Assembly: GCF_015686655.1 (NCBI RefSeq)
Contig: NZ_JADPMP010000009.1
Coordinates: forward strand, 62,001-126,000
From: Pontibacter sp. FD36
Lineage (GTDB): Bacteria > Bacteroidota > Bacteroidia > Cytophagales > Hymenobacteraceae
Length of the DNA: 64,000 bases
Reading direction: 5' to 3'
A program made the position numbers and the translations under genes. The notes beneath the pieces are model-generated. The model ran no database searches. It saw only the letters and a list, made by a program, of their open reading frames with translations, and was not told the origin of the DNA. Below, piece after piece: positions 16,370 through 24,567 of this stretch; within the stretch, counting starts at the first letter, position 1, and every line of letters starts with the position of its first letter.

Positions 16370-17386
16370 CTAAACTTTTAATGAGACAAGATGGTTCTTA
16401 CCATTCAACTTGAAAGTGATTTGATCTTTTGTGTGGTTCAAAATATTTAGTTCGCCAAAATCAAACTCTTTATGATGATTGGGGCAGAGTATTAATATGT
16501 TATCAGGGGTTTCTCTCCCTTTCTTATGCTTGGGCAAAATATGCGCCGCCTCAATGTACTTGCCGCCGTCTTTTTTTGGAATATGTAAGCCGCATAATTG
16601 GCAGTTATAGTCCCTCAATAACTTTAGTTGTGCAATTGTTTTATTATCTCTCTTATAAGACTTGCGGTTAATAAAAACCTCTTCGGGGTCGCTTTCTTTT
16701 AAATTCTGTAAATCCTTTATTATTTCCGCCTTCGTCTTATTCTTCTTATAGAATTCCTCCAGCTCGTCCTGCTCCTTTTCATCCTTGTTTACGAATCCGG
16801 CCTTGAACTTCTTGCCTATATAATATTCATAGATGCTTTTTAGCTTTTGGAATTCCTGCCCTGAAACACCTGCCTCTATCAGGGCAAAGAGTTGATCCTT
16901 CAATATGGACTCTGCAAAGCTTAAATCCTTGTAGGTATAGCCAACTTGCCCAACAATCCTTGTAGATTTCGCCGGTTTATAGTTATCAGCATCAAGAGGG
17001 ATTGGGAAAAGCAAAGAGAAATCTTTCTCTCCCTGAATGTTGAACCAGTACTCTTTTTTTTGGAAGGAAACCCTTTGTGACTGGCCTTCGCTGTAAACGT
17101 CTGCTTTGCCATATATCCCTACTATTTGGCCTTTGTTCAGATCGGTATTCCTTGTATAGAATATAATCAGTCCCTTAGGCTCGAACCTTTTAGGACTGAA
17201 TTGCCACTGGACATATCCCTTAACTATCTTATTGTCGTCAACCTGCCTTTTATTAAAGTTAAAGTTCAAAGATTCCCCGCCAACATTTGTCTGTGCGTAT
17301 TTATGCCCAGCCTTCGGATTAATGTAATTGTTGTTCCTCCATCCGAAAGGGTTCCAGGTAATATTGACAAGTAAAACGTTGCTCAT
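16370..17386 (-). CDS. HNH endonuclease with N-terminal sensor-like domain
   Basis: 338 residues. The C-terminal third is a classic HNH nuclease: CQLCG near residue 267, EAAHILPKHKKG, then DNILILCPNHHKEFD. The N-terminal half begins WNPFGWRNNNY and contains GLIIFYTRN and QIVGIYGKADVY, which resembles EVE/McrA-like domains that read modified bases, although I cannot assign a family. Architecture suggests a modification-dependent (type IV-like) restriction enzyme. It follows the DUF3800 gene on the same strand after 26 bp, likely one operon. Confidence 0.7.
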   Translation of the reverse strand: MSNVLLVNITWNPFGWRNNNYINPKAGHKYAQTNVGGESLNFNFNKRQVDDNKIVKGYVQWQFSPKRFEPKGLIIFYTRNTDLNKGQIVGIYGKADVYSEGQSQRVSFQKKEYWFNIQGEKDFSLLFPIPLDADNYKPAKSTRIVGQVGYTYKDLSFAESILKDQLFALIEAGVSGQEFQKLKSIYEYYIGKKFKAGFVNKDEKEQDELEEFYKKNKTKAEIIKDLQNLKESDPEEVFINRKSYKRDNKTIAQLKLLRDYNCQLCGLHIPKKDGGKYIEAAHILPKHKKGRETPDNILILCPNHHKEFDFGELNILNHTKDQITFKLNGKNHLVSLKV

Positions 17387-17412
17387 CGTAATATTTTAGA
17401 GTTTAATATCGC

Positions 17413-18540
17413 CTATGTTAAGTTGAACAGTTTAGAATGGTCAATTTCATCATTATCTGTATCAATGTCGCTTATGTCGAAGCCTATGGTTTCAAGAATA
17501 AAGTCAGCAAAATTATCTTTAAAATGATTACTGCCAGGGGGAGTATTTAACTTCCTATTTATAGCTCCAGTGAAGAGGTCAACTATTTGAATATAAAAAT
17601 TACTTTCAGAGTCAACAGCCTGAAACTCGCCAAGGTGCAATCCTTCAATCCTTTGACTATCAATGCGCTCCTTGATATTCTCAATCTTAAGTATATCACT
17701 ACCTTTCTCATCCTCGTCTATCCATACTTGGAGCACCCTTGGAAGGGGTGCTCTCCCTGAATCGTTTTCGTGACCTACTCCTTTATTCAATAAATGATAA
17801 GTTAAGTCAGTAATGGCAGCATTTTTATCAGAGAACCCCTTATTATTAACAACTATTAATTTAAAGCTAATAGCGGGATGTAATGAGAGGAACTTTGAAA
17901 AAAACTCCTTAAACATCGGCATCCGAAACCTATCTAATGCATTAAAATGGAACTCATAATTTATTTGCTTATCATTCTTCCATTTGGCTAACTCTGGATA
18001 TGCTAATAAAGACCCTACTTCCAGAATCCATAGGGAGCCAACAGAGAGATAAGACTGATTCTTACCCGTTTCATCTATATAAACAGAATACATTCCTATA
18101 CCTTTAGGTTTGTCATCTACCGCTTCCTGTTTATTGTTTTCTTGCAATACGCCTCTGTATTGTTTGACATCATAATCCGCTTCGAACAACTTATATTCAT
18201 TCTGTATTTTTGCTCTATGACGAGATAAAGTACCTATTTTTGCTAGGCTTCTTAACTGCTCCTTGGTTATAGATGTCCCATTAAACTTGTCCGCCTCAAA
18301 AGTTCTCCAATACAACCAAGCTAGGTCTATATCAGAATTTCTCGCCTCGTTCGAGTAATTGAGGATGAAAGCTACTCTATCCCGTACCTTTTCAATGTTT
18401 CCACTATTTACTCGGCTAATAACTTCTTTCTTCTCACTCTCTATTCTTTCTGATTTAGATTTCTCCTTCTCTTCTGTTGTATCTTGTACTTCCAGTTCTT
18501 CTACCTCTTGAGTTTGTTCGAGAGAGTCATTTTGTTCCAT
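17413..18540 (-). CDS. DUF3800 domain protein
   Basis: 375 residues from the ATG at 18540 (a longer frame from 18579 is less likely). The first 40 residues are very rich in Glu, Lys and Gln. The DUF3800 domain begins with MYSVYIDETGKNQSYLSVGS near residue 155 and ends with YIQIVDLFTGAINRKLN near 345; the acidic residues of IDETG and VDLF correspond to the conserved RNase H-like positions of the family. DUF3800 proteins are often found in defence islands. It precedes the HNH gene, with which it probably forms a unit. Confidence 0.75.
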   Translation of the reverse strand: MEQNDSLEQTQEVEELEVQDTTEEKEKSKSERIESEKKEVISRVNSGNIEKVRDRVAFILNYSNEARNSDIDLAWLYWRTFEADKFNGTSITKEQLRSLAKIGTLSRHRAKIQNEYKLFEADYDVKQYRGVLQENNKQEAVDDKPKGIGMYSVYIDETGKNQSYLSVGSLWILEVGSLLAYPELAKWKNDKQINYEFHFNALDRFRMPMFKEFFSKFLSLHPAISFKLIVVNNKGFSDKNAAITDLTYHLLNKGVGHENDSGRAPLPRVLQVWIDEDEKGSDILKIENIKERIDSQRIEGLHLGEFQAVDSESNFYIQIVDLFTGAINRKLNTPPGSNHFKDNFADFILETIGFDISDIDTDNDEIDHSKLFNLT

Positions 18541-18645
18541 AGTGAATGTTTTAAGAATCTTGAACCATCGTCTAAGCATTAAAGTTGTACAATATAGTTA
18601 TTTTTTTATCTTTGATAGTCCATTGAACTTATTTTCTCACCCTTA

Positions 18646-19899
18646 CTACATCTTGAACCTACTAACTAAAGAAGCATTCACATCATCAAGCTTCTTCGTT
18701 CCGAAGTTGCTAAGGTACTTCTGCGTGATTTTGATGTCAGAGTGACCCAAGGATTGACTTATTGCATAAAGGTTGACATCACCATCCAATAACAGAGAAG
18801 CGAAGGTATGGCGTGCCGTATGCGACGACAGGCTGGTTCTTATGCCTGCCTGCTTCTGTACATCTTTCAGATTCCGGTTATATACAATGCTCTTCTTATT
18901 GAGCCTCACATAAAGCTCCCTACTGATCTTACTGAAGTCGTTATTGCCACCAACGCAGCTGAACTCTTCATCACTCAGGAAGCTGAATACAAATGAGTTC
19001 CTGTATTTCTTATCTATAGACAGCCTATCAATGGTCTCACGCATCGATTCGCCTTGCTTTGCATATCTTTCCACTGTGGGTCTTAACAGCACTAACAAGT
19101 TGTCGTTGAGCAAAACAGACATCTGTTTTTGGGTCTTGAGCATTGTGTACTCCACCCTACCGTCTCTGAAATTGTTCCACCTCAGCACGAGCAGGTCGCT
19201 TATCCGCATCCCCTGGCAGAACACCTGGAACAGGAATGCCCTCCTGTGGCTCTCTATTCTTTGGTTCTCTATCTGCGCATTTATAAGCCTTTGGAGCATC
19301 TCACCCGTAAGGCTGCTTGGCGCCTTAGAAACATCTTTCATCAAATCAATGCCCTCAAACGGATTCCTGTAGTAGTTGTACATATTAGCCTTCACGGCTT
19401 TTCTTATGACCGCCTTGATAACTTTAAGGTAATGGTCGGCAGTATCCTCCTGCATACCTTTTATAAAGTAACTTCGCATAGCATAGATAACATCCTCATT
19501 GATTTGCTTGAAAGTCAGGTCAGTCTGCTTTGAATCCGCCAGGTAAGATTCTACCTTGGACAGGATGGTGCCATACTTGATTTTGGTGCCTTCATTGGAT
19601 TGACGTTCAATCACCTTTCTGAAGAACCCGATAAAGGAAGTGTTCCGGTTCGACCTGACATTCTCATCATACTGGGCCTTGACCTCTTTCAGCTTATCCT
19701 CAATGATACGGTTGATACGCTCATAGTCCACCTCGTCAGACTCTTTCACAATCCCTCGTTTATCATTCCATAGCCTCACAGGCAGCTTTTCTCCTGTCGT
19801 TACGTATGTTGCCTTGCGGTCTTCTGTTACTCTGATTTTGATAATCCCAGCCTTGTCTTTCTTATTGCGCTGGTACAACACTGCTTGTATAGTCCTCAT
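18646..19899 (-). CDS. Tyrosine recombinase (integrase) of island 1
   Basis: 417 residues of the Bacteroidota site-specific integrase type. The N-terminal arm-binding part (KAGIIKIRVTEDRKATYVTTG) and SAM-like core-binding domain precede the catalytic domain: Arg in FCQGMRISDLLVLRW, HTARHTFASLLL (H-x-x-R) and the tyrosine in ITQKYLSNFG. All catalytic residues are present. It lies about 160 bp from the rebuilt tRNA-Arg and transcribes away from it, the usual position for the enzyme that inserts the island at that tRNA. Confidence 0.92.
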   Translation of the reverse strand: MRTIQAVLYQRNKKDKAGIIKIRVTEDRKATYVTTGEKLPVRLWNDKRGIVKESDEVDYERINRIIEDKLKEVKAQYDENVRSNRNTSFIGFFRKVIERQSNEGTKIKYGTILSKVESYLADSKQTDLTFKQINEDVIYAMRSYFIKGMQEDTADHYLKVIKAVIRKAVKANMYNYYRNPFEGIDLMKDVSKAPSSLTGEMLQRLINAQIENQRIESHRRAFLFQVFCQGMRISDLLVLRWNNFRDGRVEYTMLKTQKQMSVLLNDNLLVLLRPTVERYAKQGESMRETIDRLSIDKKYRNSFVFSFLSDEEFSCVGGNNDFSKISRELYVRLNKKSIVYNRNLKDVQKQAGIRTSLSSHTARHTFASLLLDGDVNLYAISQSLGHSDIKITQKYLSNFGTKKLDDVNASLVSRFKM

Positions 19900-19957
19900 A
19901 GTACCTTATATTTGTAAGGCAGTATAGCAGTAAACAGAGTAAAAACTGAGGCGAAAC

Positions 19958-20008
19958 GTAGAAACAACTGTCGAAACATTGTTTTCACACCGCTCAAAAT
20001 GTTTCTAC
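19958..20008. promoter_or_regulatory. Inverted repeat at the right end of island 1
   Basis: GTAGAAACA (19958-19966) and TGTTTCTAC (20000-20008) enclose TGTCGAAACA (19969-19978), a 10-mer also present at the island's left end (2834-2843). Likely arm-type integrase binding sites or a regulatory hairpin; inferred from position only. Confidence 0.4.
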
Positions 20009-20057
20009 TTAATTGCGAACCTGATTTTACAAAATGTTGGAAACTAGCATTTTAATC

Positions 20058-20129
20058 GGCCCTGTAGTTCAATGGATAGAATAGGAGTTTCCTAAACTCT
20101 AGATTCAGGTTCGATTCCTGACAGGGCCA
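20058..20129 (+). tRNA. tRNA-Arg (anticodon CCT)
   Basis: 72-nt cloverleaf: acceptor GGCCCTG/CAGGGCC, D arm, anticodon stem GGAGT/ACTCT around loop TTCCTAA (anticodon CCT, reads AGG), T arm CAGG-TTCGATT-CCTG, discriminator A; CCA is not encoded. Its 5' half (38 bp) is repeated at 2706-2743 and its last 19 bp at 28842-28860. The DNA directly upstream belongs to island 1, not to the ancestral chromosome, and shows no good TTG/TAnnTTTG promoter. Confidence 0.95.
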
Positions 20130-20130
20130 C
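20112..20130 (+). repeat. Attachment site (left) of island 2 in the tRNA 3' end
   Basis: The 19-bp CGATTCCTGACAGGGCCAC at the tRNA 3' end recurs exactly at 28842-28860; both neighbours differ outside these bases. This is the usual direct repeat left by tRNA-targeting integrases. Confidence 0.85.
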
Positions 20131-20151
20131 GAGTTCAATAGCGATAACAAC

Positions 20152-20188
20152 AAAAAGCCTGCAAATTTAACGTTTGCAGGCTTTTTTC
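20152..20188 (+). terminator. Terminator behind tRNA-Arg
   Basis: AAAAAGCCTGCAAA-tttaacg-TTTGCAGGCTTTTTT: strong stem with T-run, 22 bp after the tRNA. Confidence 0.8.
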
Positions 20189-20242
20189 TTTGGTAGCGTC
20201 ACTGATTCTTTCCGCTTCTGCTATAAAAAAGGAGCGTATTTC

Positions 20243-20276
20243 GGTGAGTAAATTTTACGAGTATATTTTACTCACC
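20243..20276. promoter_or_regulatory. Inverted repeat near the integrase of island 2
   Basis: GGTGAGTAAA (20243-20252) and TTTACTCACC (20267-20276) form a perfect 10-bp inverted repeat; the left arm with its flank recurs at 28777-28791 near the other island end. Best explained as integrase or excisionase binding sites. Confidence 0.5.
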
Positions 20277-20379
20277 AAAACATACATAACTAGCTGATTT
20301 ACAAGATGTACACTTATTGCACATCTTGTTTAGGAATGGCTGAAAGGCTAACTTGTTTAACCTTAAAAGCAGCACAGCT

Positions 20380-21609
20380 ATGAGCAAGCGTGTTAAAATT
20401 CTTTTCTACCTTAAAAAACCCAAGAACTACATTTCGGGTTCTGCGCCAATTTACATACGTATTACTGTCGATGGGAAGCGGGCGGAGATTTCCACCGGGA
20501 GGGAGTGCGAGCCTCAAAAATGGAAGTCCTCCTCAGGCCGTGCCACAGGTACCAGAGAGGCCGCCACGTCACTGAATGCCTACTTAGACACACTACAAGC
20601 CCAGGTTTATGAAGCTCATCGCATTCTGTTAGAATCCAGGGAGTCAATAACAGCAGAGAGTGTCAAAAGGAAGTTCATCGGTGAAGAAGACGATATACGA
20701 ACCCTTATCGCAGAGTACGAGGACCATAACCGACGGCTGGAGAGCCTTATTGGTAAGGATTTCGCAAAGAGCACACTTAAAGGGTACAAAACCTCTCTTG
20801 GCCACGCAAAGAATTACATTCAATGGAAGCATGGAGCCGGTGACCTGGATCTAAGAAAGGTGGATCATGCTTTTGTAAACGACTACGACTATTATCTGAG
20901 AAGCGTGTGCAAGTGCTCTACTAATTCTGTGGCAAAGTACATCAAACACCTGAAGAAGGTCACTAACATTTGCAAGGCGCATAACTGGATTGACAAAGAC
21001 CCATTTCTACACTACAAAGGAAAATCGAAGCAGGTTGACCGCGTGTTCCTCACTGAGGATGAACTCGATGTGATTGCCAGAAAAGTCTTCATCACAGAAC
21101 GTCTGACGCAGGTGCGGGATATCTTCCTCTTCAGCTGCTTTACTGGCCTTGCCTATGTGGATGTCCAGCAGCTAAAGCGTTCTGATGTACAGAAAGGCGT
21201 GGATGGCGCTCAATGGGTATTCAAGCGTCGCCAAAAGACCGATATTCCCTCTCGCATTCCCTTGCTACCTTCAGCACTCGCGATTTTGGAAAGATACGAG
21301 GAGCACCCCCAATGCCTTTATAAAGATCAGCTTCTACCTGTGCTCAGCAATCAGAAGATGAATGCCTACCTGAAGGAAATAGCCGACGTGTGCGGCATCA
21401 CAAAATCCGTAACGTTTCATACCGCCCGTCACACTTTTGCCACCACTGTCACGCTACTCAATGGTGTTCCTATGGAAAGCGTGTCCAAGATGCTGGGCCA
21501 TTCCTCTATTAAGACAACCCAACACTATGCCAAGGTGCTTGACATAAAAGTGAGCGAGGATATGCGATTGCTAAAAGATAGGTATAGCGATCATAAGCTA
21601 AGCAAGTGA
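20380..21609 (+). CDS. Tyrosine recombinase (integrase) of island 2
   Basis: 409 residues from the ATG at 20380 (an in-frame start at 20353 is possible). Bacteroidota integrase layout: arm-binding domain (LKKPKNYISGSAPIYIRITVDGK), core-binding domain (SYxxx type, about 110-205), and catalytic domain with FTGLAYVDVQQL (the Bacteroidota form of the Arg I region), KTDIPSRIPL, HTARHTFATTV (H-x-x-R), GHSSIKTTQHYAKV with the catalytic Tyr. It lacks the extra helix of integron integrases, so it is not IntI. It reads away from the tRNA and would catalyse integration at the 20112-20130 site. Confidence 0.92.
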   Translation: MSKRVKILFYLKKPKNYISGSAPIYIRITVDGKRAEISTGRECEPQKWKSSSGRATGTREAATSLNAYLDTLQAQVYEAHRILLESRESITAESVKRKFIGEEDDIRTLIAEYEDHNRRLESLIGKDFAKSTLKGYKTSLGHAKNYIQWKHGAGDLDLRKVDHAFVNDYDYYLRSVCKCSTNSVAKYIKHLKKVTNICKAHNWIDKDPFLHYKGKSKQVDRVFLTEDELDVIARKVFITERLTQVRDIFLFSCFTGLAYVDVQQLKRSDVQKGVDGAQWVFKRRQKTDIPSRIPLLPSALAILERYEEHPQCLYKDQLLPVLSNQKMNAYLKEIADVCGITKSVTFHTARHTFATTVTLLNGVPMESVSKMLGHSSIKTTQHYAKVLDIKVSEDMRLLKDRYSDHKLSK

Positions 21610-21692
21610 AAGCCTGATTGGCAGAGCTTATGAACAGAAGGAGCAAGTGAAAGCCTGATTGGCAGAGCTTATGAACAGAGGGAGCAAGTTTG
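21601..21692 (+). repeat. 41-bp tandem repeat at the integrase stop codon
   Basis: Unit AGCAAGTGAAAGCCTGATTG... of 41 bp at 21601-21641 and 21642-21682 (one difference), with a third partial unit of about 10 bp. The first unit contains the last codons and stop of the integrase. No gene is seen between here and hipA. Confidence 0.85.
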
Positions 21693-21862
21693 TGTTTTTG
21701 TCATACAAAAACCTCTTTTTGCCCGCGGCTCCCGGTGGTCGCAGCGGTGTTCATTCCAATTACGCTGTCCCTTAACTTACATTAGCCCCGAAGTTTCCAA
21801 GGTCATGTGAAGCACATTGGGTAGGGTGTCCGCCTATCCTATTCCTCTGGAGGCAGCCCGCC

Positions 21863-23140
21863 TCAAGGGACAAGCCGAAAGGCGGGTGCCATTAACTCCT
21901 GGTCCGCCTTTGAGATGTCATACTTGCCGGCCAGGCTACGCCAGTTGCCCACAGCTTCCCTGACCTGCTGGTGTATCGCTGCGGCCTGCTTTGGGGAAAT
22001 GCGGTAATAGTCCGCCGTGGCGAGTGCCAGCTCCGGATCCAGTTCGTTATCCTCCTCTGTGATATTGAGCTTGAGACCTGCCCCGGTCTCCACCGGGTTT
22101 AAATCATAGGCAGGCGATAGCCGCCAGCCCAAGGGGGTGAGGATGAAGCCGTGGTTGCGCAGGTGGTCATCCGTATTGCTCACGTAGATGTTAAATAGAA
22201 TTCGCCGCCAGAGTTCCTCCAGGTCTTTTTCCGGAGCGGCCCCCTGCCTGCTGATGAACTCAGCCAGCTCCAGGTAACTTACCCCGTCTTGGTAGTCGAT
22301 GCCGTCGTGGTAGCCCAACAGCGTCATGGCAGAGGCAAAATGAATGCGCGCCCCGGTTTCAGTGCGGTCAAAGCGCCTGGTCAGGAAGGTGTGCTGTCTG
22401 GAGGCATACCGCTCCACCCTGGCCTCTGCCATGCTGATCCCCGCTGACACGGCTAGCTCCTGCACCACCATCTCCCAGGCCCCCACGTCCCGACTGTCAG
22501 TGCGGCTGGGAAACTTGGCGATCCACAGCCTTCCTTTCTCGTCCGTTACACCGGCTTTCGGTCTGGCTCCCCCCAATGAAGACCCGGGCGCCACCAGCAA
22601 ACTGAGCCATTTAAGGTATTCCTCGTCCTGGCTGATGTCATCCTCCTCCAGCTTCTGGCTGGCGTAGGCCAGCTCCCGCAAGGCCGTCCAGGGCGGCGTG
22701 GCCATTTCGCGGTTGTCATTCAGGAACGGCCCGTCAGGCGCCTGCTTAAATCGTAGTGCTCCCATGCGGTGGCCGTCATACACACCCAGCAGGTAGTCGC
22801 TCTCCAGCAGGCGCTGCTCCACCCTGCCTTCTTTGCGAGCCATTGCCGCCTCACGCCTGCGCATCAGCACCCTGCCCCACCGGTCCGGGGAAGAGTCCAG
22901 GAACACACCGAAGTTGCTTTTTTCCTCCCCTGTCAGGTACTGCGGCCCAGCGTATAGCTGCAGTTCAGGATCCATTACCTGCGCGTACGCACTGCTTAGC
23001 CAAGCCTTTTCATATTCAAAGGAGAACACCTCCTTGCCCCGCACGACGCTCGCCTGCAGCGTACCCATCCGCTGGGGCTCTCCTAGTCCGTCCCAGTCGG
23101 CGTATACATATATTTTCCTGGTTTCCCTATTCTTTGCCAT
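21863..23140 (-). CDS. hipA: HipA-type serine/threonine kinase toxin
   Basis: 425 residues of the HipA family, kinases that phosphorylate glutamyl-tRNA synthetase in the E. coli case and stop growth. Visible motifs: couple-HipA N-terminal domain; GSSLGGARPKA near residue 187 (the nucleotide-binding loop), WIAKFPS (lysine), NTDDHLRNHGF near 315 (catalytic Asp) and SPAYDLNP near 338 (metal-binding Asp). All look intact. It starts 6 bp after the stop of hipB in the usual antitoxin-toxin order. The pair is GC-rich, unlike the AT-rich cassettes next to it. Confidence 0.92.
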   Translation of the reverse strand: MAKNRETRKIYVYADWDGLGEPQRMGTLQASVVRGKEVFSFEYEKAWLSSAYAQVMDPELQLYAGPQYLTGEEKSNFGVFLDSSPDRWGRVLMRRREAAMARKEGRVEQRLLESDYLLGVYDGHRMGALRFKQAPDGPFLNDNREMATPPWTALRELAYASQKLEEDDISQDEEYLKWLSLLVAPGSSLGGARPKAGVTDEKGRLWIAKFPSRTDSRDVGAWEMVVQELAVSAGISMAEARVERYASRQHTFLTRRFDRTETGARIHFASAMTLLGYHDGIDYQDGVSYLELAEFISRQGAAPEKDLEELWRRILFNIYVSNTDDHLRNHGFILTPLGWRLSPAYDLNPVETGAGLKLNITEEDNELDPELALATADYYRISPKQAAAIHQQVREAVGNWRSLAGKYDISKADQELMAPAFRLVP

Positions 23141-23146
23141 CTCCTT

Positions 23147-23467
23147 TTAGGTACCGCTTGTGTGTTTCGGAGCCCTTTCCCGTACTGGCAGTTCGGCGTC
23201 CTGCAGCTTGCGGCCGAGCTTGTCGTCCCGTCCCACCTGAGCCAGATCCTTCTCCAGGCCCAGCACCGCCAGCACTTTGAAATAATTGCCCATGGCCACC
23301 GTGGGCTCCCCTTTCTCGATCTGACTCAGCGTGGGACGGGAGATGGCGGCACGCTCGGCCACCTGCTCGGCGCTGAGCTTGCGCCGTAGCCGGGCCAGCT
23401 TAATGTTCTCCCCCAGCTCAGCCATTAGCCGCTGCCAAGATGGATATAAAGGTCGTGATTTTACCAT
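23147..23467 (-). CDS. hipB: HipB-type antitoxin, XRE-family repressor
   Basis: 106 residues from the ATG at 23467; a longer frame to 23599 would read through the promoter region and is rejected. A helix-turn-helix of the XRE family is clear: LGENIKLARLRRKLSAEQVAERAAISRPTLSQIEKGE (about 18-54). The C-terminal tail (DAELPVRERAPK) is the kind that contacts HipA. It neutralises HipA and represses the operon; a probable operator lies at 23502-23519. Confidence 0.9.
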   Translation of the reverse strand: MVKSRPLYPSWQRLMAELGENIKLARLRRKLSAEQVAERAAISRPTLSQIEKGEPTVAMGNYFKVLAVLGLEKDLAQVGRDDKLGRKLQDAELPVRERAPKHTSGT

Positions 23468-23501
23468 AATGTAAAATATAGTTAACAAATATACACATAA
23501 T

Positions 23502-23519
23502 TGTAAACTACAGCTTACA
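23502..23519. promoter_or_regulatory. Probable HipB operator
   Basis: TGTAA-actacagc-TTACA, an inverted repeat 35 bp upstream of the hipB start, in a short AT-rich promoter-like stretch with two further GTAAA/TTTAC half-sites. Confidence 0.45.
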
Positions 23520-23619
23520 TTATTATGCAAAATATGTTTACTTATCCAAAAGAAGGGAAGCATGTTCCGCATAGTGCGGCATTTGATCGCCTGGGACACA
23601 GACCTAGGAGAGCAGCTTA

Positions 23620-23931
23620 TTGCTAGTGTTCGACAAGATGCTGGCCTGCTACTGCGGGGTGGCGCCCTTCGAGTACCGCAGCGGCACGAGCGTGATGGGC
23701 AGAACAGGCGTCTCCAAGTTCGCCAACAAAGAACTCAAGCACATCCTGCACATGGCCGCCATCAACAGTGTCCGTTTCAATGAGGAGTTCAGGCTCTACT
23801 TCGAGCGGAAAGTGGGAGAAGGAAAGAGCAAGATGAGCGTCATCAATGCCGTGCGTAACAAGCTCCTCCACCAGATCGTGGCGGTGGTGAAACGGGGGAC
23901 GCCCTATGAACTGAAATTGAAGAATATTTAG
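23620..23931 (+). pseudogene. IS110-family transposase remnant (C-terminal part)
   Basis: About 100 residues matching the C-terminal Transposase_20 domain of IS110/IS1111 elements: ACYCGVAPFEYRSGTSVMG, then LKHILHMAAINSVRFN, YFERKVGEGKSKM and VRNKLLHQIVAVVKRG. The N-terminal DEDD catalytic half is absent, so it is inactive. It ends only about 30 bp from the truncated attC-like site of the last cassette; some IS1111-type elements are known to target integron attC sites, which may explain its position. Confidence 0.85.
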
Positions 23932-23959
23932 AGCAAAACCCTTGTTTTAATCATAGATT

Positions 23960-24020
23960 TCGGCTGGTATAAAAAGTTAACAAGGCGTAGCCGAAGTATA
24001 GTTTTTATATTTGGTTAGGT
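23960..24020 (-). repeat. attC-like site 0 (cassette A), right core lost
   Basis: On the minus strand: R'' core ACCTAAC (24014-24020), stem TATAAAAA/TTTTTATA around a loop with CTTCGGCTACGCC. The expected R' core GTTRRRY is missing on the IS110-remnant side. R'' is the exact complement of the cassette start TTAGGT at 24500-24505. Confidence 0.6.
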
Positions 24021-24487
24021 GCCGTAGTTTTTTCCTCTATGTTCAGTATCATTTTATGATGTGGTGTGTAGCTTAATAAAAGCTCCTTTCCTTTTCCGAT
24101 ATTTTCCAGTAGTGTTTGATTTTCTTCAAAGTCACTTTCTTTGATTTTTAGTCCATTGCTTAATTGATAGAACTTTCCTTCACTGTTGTTTTTGACTCTT
24201 TTAACAGTTGCTGCTTGGACAATCTTTGTTCCTTTATTATGGTCTTGCTTCAATCTTGATTTAGGTCGTTCAAATACACTGTACCAGATATATAATGTGA
24301 GCAGAATCAACCCCAAAAACATTAATACTACATCTAGAAGTGTAAACCCCATTATAGTATAACCTATTATCGAAGCAAGTACTGACGCCAAAATTCCACC
24401 CTTGAGTATTTTAGCTCCAGAAGTTTTATGAAAACTGATTCCCTCTTCAATCAAGAGTAATTCTTCTTGTGTAAGTTTTTCTTCCAT
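24005..24487 (-). CDS. Cassette A: small membrane protein (160 aa)
   Basis: 160 residues with two adjacent membrane segments (about 27-48 and 50-72) and a soluble C-terminal domain (about 95-155). No family recognised. The gene sits in an integron-type cassette: the boundary core GTTAGGT is 13 bp before the ATG and the attC core ACCTAAC overlaps its last codons. No own promoter is evident in the 13-bp leader. AT-rich compared with hipBA. Confidence 0.7.
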   Translation of the reverse strand: MEEKLTQEELLLIEEGISFHKTSGAKILKGGILASVLASIIGYTIMGFTLLDVVLMFLGLILLTLYIWYSVFERPKSRLKQDHNKGTKIVQAATVKRVKNNSEGKFYQLSNGLKIKESDFEENQTLLENIGKGKELLLSYTPHHKMILNIEEKTTAPNQI

Positions 24488-24499
24488 GATTTATATGGC

Positions 24500-24567
24500 A
24501 CCTAACGTCTCGTGTATATCTTGTGCGAGGCGACCAGCCGAAGCATAGGATATACACTCTGTTGGGC
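24500..24567 (-). repeat. attC-like site 1 (cassette B)
   Basis: 68 bp. Minus strand: R'' GCCCAAC, stem GTGTATATC, centre CTATGCTTCGGCTGG and CGCCTCGCACA, stem GATATACAC, R' GTTAGGT. Both core sites fit RYYYAAC/GTTRRRY. Confidence 0.8.

Larger units (their letters stand above)
2744..20057. mobile_element. Genomic island 1, inserted at the 5' half of tRNA-Arg
   Basis: About 17.3 kb bounded by the 38-bp tRNA repeat, with a tyrosine integrase at its right end close to the rebuilt tRNA. Most genes are more AT-rich than the flanking core, and the core-typical heptamer GGTATAG is nearly absent. Cargo is dominated by restriction, abortive-infection and replication-like genes. No conjugation genes are visible, so it is probably mobilised by helpers or immobile. 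The recombinase relics, a broken ORF and tRNA-like scraps at the left end suggest several layers of insertion rather than a single event. Confidence 0.8.

Noticed and set aside
20380..21609. This integrase as the integron integrase of the cassette array
   Set aside because: It has the Bacteroidota island-integrase layout with an arm-binding domain and no IntI-specific insertion; it lies beside the tRNA attachment site, and hipBA separates it from the array.
23472..23599. N-terminal extension of hipB
   Set aside because: It would translate the promoter and operator region; the XRE domain fits a start at 23467.
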